Part shown: positions 1-12,800 of the stretch, in pieces
Position numbering within the stretch: position 1 is the first letter of the stretch
How the letters are laid out: every line of letters starts with the position of its first letter
NCBI GenBank assembly: GCA_028641055.1
Contig: CM054059.1
Coordinates: 50,353,682-50,417,681, forward strand
Direction: 5' to 3'
Origin: Alopecurus myosuroides
Lineage: Eukaryota; Streptophyta; Magnoliopsida; Poales; Poaceae
Length of the DNA stretch: 64,000 nucleotides
The notes under the pieces: model-generated
What the model was told of the DNA's origin: nothing
Database searches by the model: none
Seen by the model: the letters and a program-made list of their open reading frames with translations, nothing else
Position numbers and translations under genes: made by a program

Positions 1-3000
1 ATGGTTCTTGAAAGGATTTAGAATATGAGCTTTGCACAAGACTTTAAATCCTTTTGGAAAAGAAAAGTTGGGCAACTTTTAACATCGAGGTTTCTTCAAA
101 TAGAAAACCAAGATGGAGAGGATTATCTTGGATACCACAACGTAATATCCGTAGACGAGGGGAAAACACGAGAAAACACTGTAATTCGTGTGTCGGAGAA
201 AATTTGATACAGGATCATGTTCACTCTTCAGAATGGACACGGAAGATGAAGGAACTTTGAACCATTCCATAACGGTTTTCTTGAAATTCTTTTCAAGGAT
301 CGAGATGTTACTTCACGGTAAAAGATGAGTAACCAAAGGATGTTGTAACACCGTAATTAAGGAGGGATTCTTGGTCACACCATAAAGATGGGTAACCAAC
401 GGGGATTGAAACACCGAAAGAAAAATAGGGAATCTCTTTCCTATTGTGGCTTATGGACGTAGTAGTACATCTACCACATGGTTAGGACTCCAGGGCTGAA
501 GTAACTGACAAATTCACACAATGTGTGAGATGAACAGAACTTCAGGTACAAACAACTTAAAAAGGGAAACTGATCAAAGGCGGTTACAAAACACCACGAG
601 ATGTTTTCATGGTAAACTTGTTTCCATTAAGACAAAGGTTTTGGAGGTTCAACGGGGAGATATTGGAAAGATCAACTTCCAGGTTCTCCTGGATGTTCTA
701 GATACCGATATCAGCTTATGCAAACCTTCTATAGGTCATCAAGTGAAAGTAAAACTCCGGTTTGGAAGAACGGGGAGGGAAAACTTGTTGAGAACGAGAC
801 ACACAAGAATTCTCACGGAGAGTGGTTGTTCTTACAGACTCAAAGAGATATGACATTAGGACTTCCGGCTAATTGTGTTAACCACAACATCAACCATGCC
901 GGATTCTGAAAAGACCTAATTCAATACCCTTGAGAAAACACCAACCATCGTTGCTGCTTGAGATTCAACTCTGGTTAGTGGATTTATAGCTCAGTCTTGG
1001 TATGTTTGAGCGAAGGGATTGCACCAATTACCAACGAGATACATATGCTAGATTCTCAACATATAGACTACGATGCCACACTCAAGAAGATGAGCGAGAT
1101 TGCAGAACTCATGTATTAGCAACTTGTGAAAGACGGTTGCACCTACATGGATTACTTGCAACAAAACACATCGGAGTCCTTGTTGGGAAGACGGTACAGA
1201 GATAGGGAAGTTCTTGGACTTCTTCTCTTTTACGAATGATCAGTCAGTGTCTTGATGTGGATACAAACTTCTTCAAGAAATGGAGGTAACGACCTACCAT
1301 CTCAAGAATAGTCCACACATACATGACCGACTTGGAGTTATTCCCGAAGGAACAAGAAAACTTTACTCGGATCCATGGCGACAACCTTCACCATAAGCAC
1401 ATGAACCGGGGTAAGTTACTTCGAACATTGAGAACACAACTTCGTGACGGCACAAAGATGGTTCTCAAAAGCTTCCAACATTAATGCCAACTGCTCAACA
1501 TGAACCTCTTGCAACTTGGAGAAATAGGATTGTCATCGATGGGCTCGACAACACGCTTATCAAGACACTCCAAGAAGAGGGATTCATATGATACATGAAC
1601 AAGGCAAAATATTGGTCTGCCGAAGGACATTAAGGTGTACCTAGGTAAAATACCATAAGTGGAAACACCATCAAGATAGTTCTTGGATCTGGACTTGATG
1701 TGATGACGGCCCAAATCAAATCAAGGTTGGAATGATAGTATGTCCACTGAAGAGATACTATCAAGCTTCAACACAGAGGAAACTGGACATCCCATAACGA
1801 AGGATCTAGTTAGGCGGAGCTTTTGTCTTTCAACTCTCCAAGTTGTTGTTTAAGCTCAACCAACTAGTCCAGGATATCCAGCAGAGTTCCTTGGAGAAAC
1901 GAGTAGTTCAAACTACCCCTTGTTTAGACATCACGGTCAGGTGACCACCTGGTGATACTTCTTGGAAGACAACCAGAATATCACGAACCACCGGTATGTC
2001 TTGGAGTTCGGAAGGGAGGTTTTCTTTTCAAAGCAACTGATATGGTCTTGAGAGCTTCGGTATGAACCTAACTCTCTGACCAAGAATGTGTACCGGAATG
2101 AACGAATTTGGTAACACGGTCAATTTTAGTTGAAGACCGGTTGACCAGATGTGCTAAGAAGGATACAGATGTTTCTTAGATTCTTCAAAGCAATAAGAAT
2201 TGCTAGGAATATCTTATACACACCTCAACGCATAGACTCATCATACTCAAGCATTCAAGCTTGGATGAAGGGGAAGTGAAGATGTGTAAAAAGCACCACT
2301 TCATCAATAAGTCCATGAAACTAGGCACGACCTCTTGATATAAAAGAGTGTGATACTCGAAGGTGGAACAGAACAGAAGCTTATGAAACTTCTTTAATCT
2401 GCGAATTACAAAACTTTGACCTGGTCCTTAAGATGAACGAGGCACTGGAGTTTGTTTCTCCTGACATCCCAAGGTGGAATGTTTTGACTGAAAAAAGAGC
2501 AAATGCATTGGAAGAATCCAACACACATATGCAACTTTTATTCCAAACAGAAGATGAGGTTTGGAAGCAAGCAAAGAATAGGAACGTGCTCTTGGAAAAT
2601 CCTGAGATCACTTTGGATGCACAAGGTCATACTTATTTTTATAACCCATGCTAAGACGAGAGGTATAGTAGAGTCAAGAACAAGGATATGGGAATCATAA
2701 AGAACACTCTTGTTGTGATCCCTTTTGGTTCCAAAGGAAAGCCTACGGCTATGAGAGTTGAAATTTCCTAGCAATCCCGAGGTAGAATAGATTCATCAGG
2801 ATCCAACGAAACAGAACTTGGGTTAAAGGTCAGCATCCTGTACTGATAGCATGAGCATCGGATAGTTGAGAAACCACACGATCCAACCCACTGAGATTCA
2901 GCACATTCCGGGACCTTCGGTTCAAGTCCAAGGGTTAAAAACACAACGAAAGGAGTGACTACTCTCTTAGTGTCTTTAAGGACACTATGAATAGCAATTA

Positions 3001-3492
3001 TAGAGTATCTTTCAAAAGACAAACATATCTCTGGAAGAATTTGAGCAAAAGATAACAGATACATTCGAGATGGAAAGCACATCTCGAGGTTCAGGATTTA
3101 GTACTTTGAAGCGTTAGAACAGGAGTATGTGGAACCCACACAACTATGGGAGATTATGATGGAAAGGAAATCTCTCAGTTTAAGAGATAATGGAGTATGG
3201 AACACACACAACTCTAGAGACTCGACACTAGGTCAACTTGGGTGAAAGAAACGTCTTGCCAAAGAAAGCACCTGAGTTTTGAATGACTAGGAGAGATAGC
3301 AAAACCTTTTCAAATCCAAAACAGGTAAGGTGACCCAGAGTTAGAGCGATACTAGATAAGGAGTAAAAAGAATCCTAAAAAGGTTTTTCACAACTCATTT
3401 GAAGTTTCAAAATAGTTTTCACAAACACTAGACTCAACATCGACCAAGCAGCAAGGTTTTCCTACAGGCAGTCCTGCTCTGATACCATGACT
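1..3492 (-). mobile_element. Internal region of an LTR retrotransposon, non-coding or fully degenerate
   Basis: This stretch lies directly inside the primer-binding side of the LTR that starts at 3493, so it is read as the internal domain of a minus-strand LTR retrotransposon whose other LTR lies left of the window. No ORF on either strand exceeds about 110 codons, and I recognise no gag, protease, reverse transcriptase, RNase H or integrase motif. It is therefore either a non-autonomous element or a heavily decayed one. The assignment rests on the neighbouring PBS and LTR, not on protein similarity. Confidence 0.5.
3477..3488 (-). promoter_or_regulatory. Primer binding site, tRNA-iMet type
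   Basis: The minus strand reads TGGTATCAGAGC, the canonical plant retrotransposon site complementary to the 3' end of initiator methionine tRNA. It lies four bases from the LTR edge at 3493, which fixes the orientation of the element as minus. Confidence 0.8.
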
Positions 3493-6400
3493 TGTCACGA
3501 CCCCAGACCCAGAGATATACATACTGTTATGTGCTCCTAGCCATGGACTCACAAGGGCTTCAGGGTTACCAGCCTCGGCCACAACAAAGAATGGCAGGCA
3601 GACTGGATTCATCGGCACGTAGTCCGGATCCCCAGTCTACTACTCCTTGTATCCATGCTAGTCATAACCAACTATGCATATCAAAGCGTCCACGGATCGT
3701 ATGAAACTGAAGGAAACGGGACCAAAGCTATACAGAGCTGCTATGTGTCCAGAAAGTGCAACAACAATTGAGGGTTACAGGGGTTACCTCGCCCGAGGCC
3801 GAATCACATCGGTAGGCGGGCTCGGACAGGGATCATCGGCTCCACAACCCCTCGACTGCGACAACTATGCACGCATAGCCAAAACTGTATAACAATGAGC
3901 TCGAAACCAACAACCGATCAAAGCAGTACTCTAAACATGGAAGCTGTATTAAACAGGTGTTACTAGAGTATAGCTTAAAACCAGAGGTCACACGGCCCAA
4001 CATTACATCAGACAACGGAAGGAAAATTATGTTGCTAATCAACAAGAACCAAGAAGGCCTAAGAGGCCGCAACATAAGGCGACGTCCCAGCCCATAGATT
4101 CCAGGCTGCTACCTGGGAACCCCGAACTACTCGTCGATGTCCACGTTGAATCACCACCGATGCGAGATCTTCACCTGAACCAAATTTAAGCAAACCTGAG
4201 TACGGGAGATACTCAACAAGACTTAGTTAACCTATTATATATCTGCTATTTCTAAAAGGGTTTCATGAAGGCTGATTTGCGCAAAGCAATCTTTGTTTTG
4301 CAAGTTGAGGAAGGAATAGCACGTCTCCTGGAGTATTTTGAAAACAGATGAGAAAGCTACTCAACTACTGATATCATCATCTTCTTGTATTCCACCAAGT
4401 CCTTCTCATTCCCACACTATCTCATGCTACAAGGATCACCCCCCTCGGCATCTCCGAGGAGGCACCCTTCAATCATGGTTAACAAGTTTTAGCCATTCCG
4501 TTGAAGTTATCTATGATCACAGAATCCGTTGCCAAGTCGTCCGTAACCGTGGACACGGCTTCTCGAGGAGATTTATCCCTGCAGAGGGTACACTTTACCC
4601 ACACGTACCATCCGACTCTTAACGCCACATGTACGCTCGTCCATGGAGCGCGGCAGAGGGTGGCTGGCCACGACCTTTACCTTTCTCGACCCTATCCATG
4701 AGTCAACCCAAACAGGGCCACCCCGTCAACAGGGAGTTGGCCACCTCCTGACGGCACCTGTTCTGTGAGTCGGGATCAAGATCCGTGTACGTCCATCACT
4801 TGTCCTGGCCACGCCCTAAGTTTTCTCCAAATCGTTTTCTGACTCACACGCCGATGGAAAGATCAAACTACGTGACCCATGGACGTGGTCAAACAAGTTA
4901 GTTGGTCGATCGCGGTCTGTTAGGCCCCGCGTGTGGTTGCACGCTCAGTCTTGGCTTCGAAGGCGAGAACTCGCTCCTAGGGGCATGAATAGGACAAAAC
5001 GCCACAACCCATTGTGGCCTCACATCCATGACGTTATTTAGTCAAGTTATCAAAGATAATCAAACCACAACAACCTGACAAAGTAGATTCACGCATTGAT
5101 CAGATTCATCAACCGGATGGATCAGATCACAACTAGGCATGGCTAAGCAAGACTCACGGGCATTAACGAGGCGCGCACAAACAAACCTATGGCTGCTAGG
5201 AGCAGTGGATCAGGATATTTAGGCGATGCAGCAAGTATAGTAGAACTCTATCTAAGACCATAATTACTTTGAACCGCATGCAATATACGAGATTCCAAAA
5301 CACTTCGAAAACCATATATGAGCAGATAAGAGGTTATGCTTGCCTTGGTTAAGAAAACCAGATAAAGATCTTCTGGAATAAGTGCTTGACTTGTCGGTTA
5401 GGATCAAGTATTCGCCATTGGAGTTGTTGGCCTTCACTTCAGAGTCGGATTCTACTGAGGGGGAACAACACCGAAAAGGGGAACAACAATCAACACATGG
5501 CATCGATGCATTGCACAATATGTATGCATGAGAAAGTTAATGCATTGAAATAAAGCCCTAAGCATGATCGTTGGGTTGCTAGGGTTCATATGTCAGGTAT
5601 GTATTTTTGCTGACATTAGTCCGAAATAGACCCCGGAGGGGTACTTCGGAAAATTCTGAAAGTGTGTAGAATTTTAAAAGTTCAAATGGGTTTGAAAACA
5701 TCATAAATAGATTGAATTTGTCATTTTGAGCAATTTTGTATATAACTTTTAATTTTCTAATTTTATTGAATAAAAACTTATTTTTCTATTTTTAAATGAT
5801 TAAACAACATTAAATAATGTCCAAAAATCAACTTTCTCAAACATGATTGAAAATGACATATTTGGAAAGAGTACATTTTTCTGATCAAAACCATACTTTT
5901 ATTTTATTTTTCTGAGTAACATTTTGGAAGATATTAATTAATCAATTTTATTCATTTTCTGGAATTCAAATACATGTGGGGGCCACGTGTCATATTCTCC
6001 TCTTTTAGAAAAACAGAAAATAGTTAATGACGTCGTCATGACGCAGGGATGACCTCACTCTTCTCTGATCCTCACAAATGCTCACGAATTCGACGAATTG
6101 GGTGCAAATTCGATGAAACGGATTAGTGCATGAGCTAGAGTTGGCCGAGAGGAGTCGAGGGGTGCCAACCGGTGACCAAATGGTCGCCAGAATGGCCGGT
6201 GGCGACCATAGGCACGGCGGCGGGCGGCGGAGCTCGACGGGGAGAGGAACCAGAGGGGGAGAGAGCTCTTGGAGGGGATGGGGATGCTCACCACGACGTT
6301 GTGAAGCTCGTGGAGGGGCCGGAGGGGGCAGGGGCGGACGGAGGTGACGGCATCGAGCCCGGCGGCCGGACTTCGAGAAGATGGCCTCGATTCGCGGGTT

Positions 6401-7063
6401 CCCCTACTTCCCGGCTCTCCAAACTCGCTGAGGAGGTAGCAGACGTCGAGGGGGTTCTGGGTAGCTACTCGGCTTGCCTAGGGACGACCCATGGCGACGG
6501 CGCCAAGCGGCTCGCCGGAGCTAGGGTTCGGGCGCCTCCACAGAACGAAAGAGGAAGGGAGAGGAGGGAACTCGAGGGAGAGGGAGGACACCGGGTCCTT
6601 ATCCTCCCTCACGGGGAGCGGCAGAGGGCGGGGATCCCCTCGCGGGATCGACGGTCGGTGCAGCGCCACGGAGCTGCTTGCGTCCGGAGGTAGAAGACAA
6701 AGGAGATTTCTCCATAACCCCCTGAAAAGTTTTGGAAATTACATCGAGGCCCTTTTTCCATTATAAAACATAACAAAAACAGATGTTTTATGGGCCTTTT
6801 TGCAAGGATAAAAATTTGCAAAAATAACTGTTGGAAACCTTGTAAAATTTCCAATAAAACCATGTGTTTCTTTGGTGTATTTGAAACATTTTTTAATACA
6901 AAGTTTTTGGAACCCAAAATAGGTACTATTTGTGGGATTTTTCTCAAACCATTTAAATTCATAATTTAAATTGTTTCAAACATGATTTAAATTTTTGTTT
7001 CATGCATGTATGGTATGAACACAACACCACACACCCTGTTGTAGCAAAAATTGGGATGTTACA
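3493..7063 (-). mobile_element. Long terminal repeat (~3.57 kb) of a minus-strand LTR retrotransposon
   Basis: On the minus strand it begins TGTAACATCCCAATTTTTGC and ends in TGACA, followed by a tRNA-iMet primer site at 3477-3488. The TG...CA ends and the opening TGTAACATCCC are typical of grass Ty3/gypsy LTRs. Most of it is AT-rich, but 6120-6690 is a GC-rich block with overlapping ORFs on both strands that look like compositional artefacts. That block may be the transcribed leader of the element. The second LTR and the target duplication are outside the window, so the ends cannot be verified by comparison. Confidence 0.65.
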
Positions 7064-7669
7064 TGGCTCATCTGCATTATATAAGTATATAAAACGCAAT
7101 CACGATGCTAAAATTAGTCCAGATATAAAATGAGCTTAATTATCAATGAAAGATGAAAGGGTTTAGGTGCTAACCTCTTGGAACACTTCAATAGAAGGGG
7201 CACTGCCAAATCTTAAAAAATCAAGGAGAAAATGGGGATAAACTCGAGCTCGATGGTGAAGAACATAGGAGAAGGAAGCTGGCTAGCTTGGGCATTTCAT
7301 CGATCACCTATTGTGCATAGGAAGGAACAACAAACTAGCACACACCTCTCACCTTCTAAAATGAAAAAAAACAGAGGGGAGGGGAAAGAGCAGGGGCGAT
7401 GGTATATAGGAAAATAGAGGACCTCTAGTCCCGGACCGTGATACCACCCGGGACTAGAGGTTCTCGCACGTGGCCCTACCGGGCGATGCCCCTCTAGTCC
7501 CGGTCCGTATTACGAACTAGGACTAGAGGTTCCGTTCGAACCGGGACTAGTCCGGTACGGCCTCCTATCCTTTGATCCGGGACTAGTCCCCCCTCTAGTC
7601 CCGGTCCAAAACCCATCCGGGACTAGAGCCCAATAGGGATCTGGACCTAAGGCCTTGTTTCTACAAGTG
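7064..7669. mobile_element. CACTA DNA transposon, terminal remnant
   Basis: Between about 7420 and 7640 the sequence repeats the motif CTCTAGTCCCGG and its inverse CCGGGACTAGAGG many times in both orientations, the usual subterminal repeat structure of grass CACTA elements. At the right edge it ends in CCTTGTTTCTACAAGTG, whose reverse complement starts CACTTGTAGAAA, a CACT-type terminal inverted repeat. The left part is cut off by the LTR at 3493-7063. No transposase coding is visible. The family was recognised from the repeat pattern only. Confidence 0.6.
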
Positions 7670-8402
7670 ACAAGAGGAGGCGGCTTGAGGCAGGGGAGGC
7701 CTGCACTAGGAGGGCTAGGCGAGGGTCCGGGCGGGCAGGGGTGGCGATAAGAGCTGGAGCGCTTTCTCTTGGCGGCGCTCAGTTTGTGTACGTTGGAGAA
7801 GACGAAGAAAAGAAGAAGATAATGTTTTATCCTTTGTTTTTATGGTTTCTGTTCTGTCGCGGCCGATTCCAACCCTAAAACACGTTTTTCGTGAACTGAT
7901 AACCGTGTTTAAAAGTCCGCGGGATAAGGGTCTGCTAGAGATTCTCTAACCATATCTAAGCCTTTTGAAGTTTATTATAAATTTTCTCTAATTATTTCGC
8001 TAAGTTTGGGGATCTTATATCAAATCCCATTTTATTTGACGGTTTAGTTCTCAAAGGCAGAAAACCCCTTATTGAATTTTAAATTTACATGAAACAAGTC
8101 ATGAAAAATGGATCAATTGTTTTCGAAGACAAAGAGGGCCAGCACCATGCACGAGAGAGAGGAGCCACGAGGGGCAAACATGATCCCACGACATTGCTCT
8201 CTCCTGCCATAGATTTCATCTTGACCTGAAAAAACCCCAACATATACCCCTTCCGTTTTTTCGTGAGAAAGACCATGATACAAAGACACAAAACTGAATA
8301 GAAATAGGGCCTCGCTAGAGTAAGATTGCAGAGGAAACACCTCTAGAATTGCCTCCGGTCCGGTCTCCATATTCTTCAACAACTCTTCCGTTTTCTCCAT
8401 TA
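7670..8402. other. Intergenic or old repeat DNA, nothing recognisable
   Basis: GC-rich at first (to about 7830), then AT-rich. Small ORFs (up to 95 codons on the minus strand near 8113-8400) resemble no family I know. At 8403 a CACTAGTAGGAAA string could be the end of a second CACTA-like element, but no partner end was found. Confidence 0.4.
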
Positions 8403-8507
8403 CACTAGTAGGAAATAGGAAAAACTATGCTATTTAAATTTATTGTGTAAACAAATTCATTTAATTGTGTGGAATATTTTATTTGTTTCAATCAAGATAG
8501 TATAGAA

Positions 8508-9848
8508 CTAGACGAATATGCGCGCTTCGCCGCGCCACCTAAAATGTGTTTGGACTATGTGGTAGCCATGGTAGGCTTGCATGTATCTCATTTGATCCAA
8601 ACCGCTGACCTTTCATGCAAACCAACTCGATAGGAGCACAATAACCTACAACTTGCACAACGCAACACGGTCAATTTGGCAGAGGCATAAGATAGATGTT
8701 AAACTGCACAAAGGAGTACCACCACGCATGCAACAATATATGCAATATAGATATAGATGCATATTTGAGTACCATAGCTAGCGGATAAGCTCAGTATGCT
8801 ATAAAAGTCACATAAGAGAGAAAGAATTGAAGTAGATAATTTTAAGTTGTAACAATAGGTGAAAAAAGGGAACGTGTAACAACATCAAACAACTGGACTT
8901 TCATGGCACAATCCAAACCACATGTTTTGCTAGCTTCTCGTACCAATTCAATATTCTGAAGACTAAAGACATGTAACACTTCAGAGAACAAAGTACCAAT
9001 ATCTTGTCCTTGGAAAAAGGTTGGATTGATACAGCCTTAACTGATTTTATCAAATTAAACTACCTTGCGATTTATGATCCACTTGATTAAATGCCGAGAA
9101 GAAAGAGGAATAGCTCACTGAATTCTGTTTTGTAACCTTACCTGAAAGAATAATTTTGGAAACATATAAATTGATTCTACAGAAATGCAGATGAAAGTGG
9201 TACAAAGAGTAGACTTTTTACTCGTTAAGACCATAAGATTGCAACTAATTCTAGCAACAGTACCAATGCACAATTCAACAAGTTAGCGAGTTGGCACTTC
9301 TGGAAGAAACAGATATGAATTGTCGTGGAACTATCTAAGAATGATATATATTTTACATAGGTCATAGTGATCATTCTCATGTGCACATCCTCTGGACAAG
9401 GAATATCATATCCATGTTTTTTGGGTTTGACGGTTCGGTAGAGTTTGCAATGTTTCCATGTTCTAGCAGACTTGTGATTGATATTCTATGATGTACCACT
9501 CATATATCAAATTGAAGCACTAAGAGTTTGACCAAACAATGTGCTAGAATGGTTTATTCTCGCTAAATTGAAAAGGCAGCGCAATACTTATGATGGACAT
9601 AACTTTATACACAAATAGTTCATCATTGATAATCATGCACAATCTCGATATAAATGAGCACCGGTCCAATGAATAAAGAAATGGTTACTTGATATAGAGA
9701 GCACGGGTTTTAATCTCTAAATACAGGGTTTAAAATATTTAAGTACAAATATTCGATGGAAATAAGATATAATAACCGATACCTTTACATAATGGCGACA
9801 ACTTCACATTTCTTACGAATTTATTTTACAACTGGATCTTGCTATTAT
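8508..9848 (-). mobile_element. Helitron 3' end and body, left part (interrupted)
   Basis: On the minus strand a GC-rich palindromic segment (8521-8536) is followed by a short spacer and then CTAG next to a T, the terminal structure of a Helitron 3' end (hairpin, CTRR, insertion next to T). The body extends rightwards, is AT-rich and has no clear ORF. It is interrupted at 9849 by the LARD-like element and should resume at 25587. I could not place the 5' TC terminus. Confidence 0.45.
9844..9848. repeat. Target site duplication, left copy (ATTAT)
   Basis: Five bases, ATTAT, lie immediately before the left LTR of the 9849-25581 element and are repeated immediately after its right LTR at 25582-25586. 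This is the 5-bp duplication expected from retrotransposon integration and fixes both ends. Confidence 0.9.
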
Positions 9849-12800
9849 TGTCACATCCCAATTTTGGAATACCTGATAACACAGTTGTTTTGCTAATTGT
9901 GACAATTAAACTTTGATTGTATTTGTTTGAGTGCAACTAAACAAACTAATTATATAAACTTACATGGCTAAGAAATTGAAAACAAAATATTCAACATATT
10001 GTTCCAATGACCTTGGCAATATTTTCTAAAGTAAATATTGATCAAAGAGTTTTCCAAAAACATCTTATGAATCTCATACTTGTTGAATATTATTCCAAGA
10101 CCTAAATTAAGAAAGAGGAAACACTTAGTAAAATTTTCCTAAAAGATTATCAGGAAAAAGAGGCATTCTTAGATGCTTCACCAAAATATTATCAAATGTT
10201 TTTCCAACCTTGCAAGATTAAAAACAAAAGTATTTGAGAGCATTTACTTGCTATCCCTAGTCACATAAATATTTTGGCAAAGCATTGTTAAAGAAAAGCC
10301 AAGTGCTTTATTAAATAGAAATTCCAATATTTCCAGAAACAGAAAACTAAAACAAGTTACTATTGGAAACTTTCTTAAAATGATCTGAAATTCATACCAT
10401 TGCTTCCTTATATCAAATAAGGAACACACACAAGAGGAGACCAAAAATTGAATCCATTAAAGTCCTGAAAACATGGTTTTTCTCCACAGCAACAATTGGG
10501 ATTTTGAACAAGTTTGTTCTACAAACTGTTTCCAAATTCCATGAAATAAATACCACATGCTCTATATCATAAATGAGGATGAAAACCCAAAGGGCACAAG
10601 TTTTTGAATAATTTAAGTTGCCAAAAACCCTTGTTTTCTTGACAGCACCTTTTTGAAATTTGAACAAGTGTGTTCTATGAAGTAACTCAAAATGACTTGA
10701 ATTTTTTCTACCACATAAGGAACATATCAAATAAGGAATGTGTGCCAAAAATTATCATTTTTGGAAGCTCCTAAGTAGGTTAATAAATTCAATGTCCATT
10801 TATGTAAGAATTCAAATTTGAACAACTTTGAATTATCAAGTTTAGGCAAATGAGCCAATTTTCACATATGTTGTGTGTATCAACTAATTAGAATTTTGGG
10901 CAAAAGGAATTTAAATTTTGATGTTGGTTGCTTGGTGAAAACACCCTTTTTCAGAGAGGATAGGGACCTTCTTGTAAATACCCAGGGACCAAAATGTAAT
11001 CCTAGTCACATGTCCTTCTTCTTCCTGTAGCAAGCAGTAGAGGGCATGGCTGCCCATGCCCCATTGCTTCGACTAGAAGCTTGCTAGATGGTTTTAAAGC
11101 CCCCATGTGCACCTCTGTGCCTCTCTACCTGCTCCCTCTCTCTCCCCCCACTTGAGCTCTCCTCTCTCTGCTCAAAATTCCTCAAGAAACCGAAACCCTA
11201 GCCCGAATTGAGGTCGCCGTCGATTAGGCCGATAGAGACCTCGCCGCCGGCAGCCGTTGGCGCCATCATCTCCGCCTTGCCGTGGTGGCCCTCGGTGCCG
11301 AAGGAATCGAGCCGAAACGACCCGTAGACCCCGCGCCATCCGTTTTCGTCCTCGGGGCCGGCGAGCTCCGGCGAGACATTGCCGCTCCCTCGCCCCTCCT
11401 CCGACCCTTTTCCCCTCTCTCTCTCCCTCCGAGTCGACGCCGGGCCGTGGTCCATTTCCGACCACCGCGGGCGCGCTGTCGCCGCCGCCCTCCGGCCACT
11501 CCCGGGAAGCGGCGCTGCCTTCATTCACTTCCCCTCGATGAGAGCAACGTGTTCGTACTTTTATTTTGCGAAAAGGCGTCTGAAATCGCTGGATCTTTGC
11601 TCGCCGGAGACTCACCCGCCGGCGAGTGAGGTCACCGTGACGCGCGCACGGTGTCATCGTCTCCTGACCCCGCGCATGTGAGTCAAACTGGTCGGTGGCC
11701 CCAGCGCTCGCCTGCGTGGCAGCCGCGTGGCGGTCTGGCCCGCGAGTCAGTGACTCGGGCTAGATCCCTCGCGGTAGATTAGATCTGGCCGGCCCATATT
11801 AGCAGATCTGGCCCAAGTCTGGTTGTTTTCCATTTAATTTTTGACAGAAAAGTACATGGTTACTTTTAGCTCTAAAAGCCAACCTAAAAGATGTTGTTGA
11901 GCAAGACAAAATTCACAGTGGTACACCAACAAAATCTAAACCACCTCCAACTTGTAGATCTACTTTTGGATGTATATTTCTGAAATGAAAAATGATTTGG
12001 CAACAGGTACCTGAAACACCAAAATGAGCACCATTTTAATTTCACAACTCAGAATGAAGTGAGGCCAATTGCATTGGAAAGCCCTTGAAATTACCTAACA
12101 GGAGAAATTAACCTTGCTTCCAAATTCCTAGTATTTTTGAAATGGCATGCAATTTGGTAAAACACCAGTGAGCACTTTGGTGATTTTTATAAATTAATTA
12201 AAGATGAATTTTGATGCAAACTAAATTGGATGGTCTTGTATATGTTTAGGTCTATCCAAAACTAGAAGGGTTTAATTTTTAGAGCATCCTACAAAATTTG
12301 GGGGACAGATCTGTATATTGCTTGTTTCTGCCATTTTGGCATTTTAGTTAATTAAATTGTGTGAATATATTTTTGTGTTGCAATATTGTTTTCTAGCATG
12401 TATAAGTTGTGTGAACTTGTTTTCTAAGTGTTACTTAGCTATTTTATCATGTTAGAATGTGTGGACTTGAGTGGAGAAGAAATAGGATTTATATCAATAT
12501 CATATGTTTTATCCCTAGTTAAATACTTGCATAGTATTTTTGAGTGATTAATTTATGATCAAGAACTTGGATTGTTGATTTGATACAGTACCATGTTGGT
12601 ACATATTTTGTGTTGTTATCACCTCTGCTAGCTTGCATTTGAGTTGATAGAGAAGCATGAGTAATTTAGTCATTACTATGAGAATGTTATGGAAAAATTC
12701 TCTCATGTGTAGAATTTTTAGCACAATATTTGTGGTTGAGTATCCACATATTTTTATGTTGTGTTCATAGGACCAGTAGCTTTTTGATTATGTTTTTATG

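Noticed and set aside
6172..6693. 173-codon plus ORF in the LTR at 3493-7063
   Set aside because: Low-complexity Gly/Arg/Glu reading in a GC-rich LTR block with overlapping ORFs on both strands; no domain.
7420..7640. CRISPR-like array
   Set aside because: The repeats alternate in orientation with irregular spacing and end in a CACTA terminus; the window is plant nuclear DNA.
11172..11657. 161-codon minus ORF and several plus ORFs in the LTR
   Set aside because: All frames are open because of high GC. The right LTR carries the same block with indels that change frames, showing no coding constraint.
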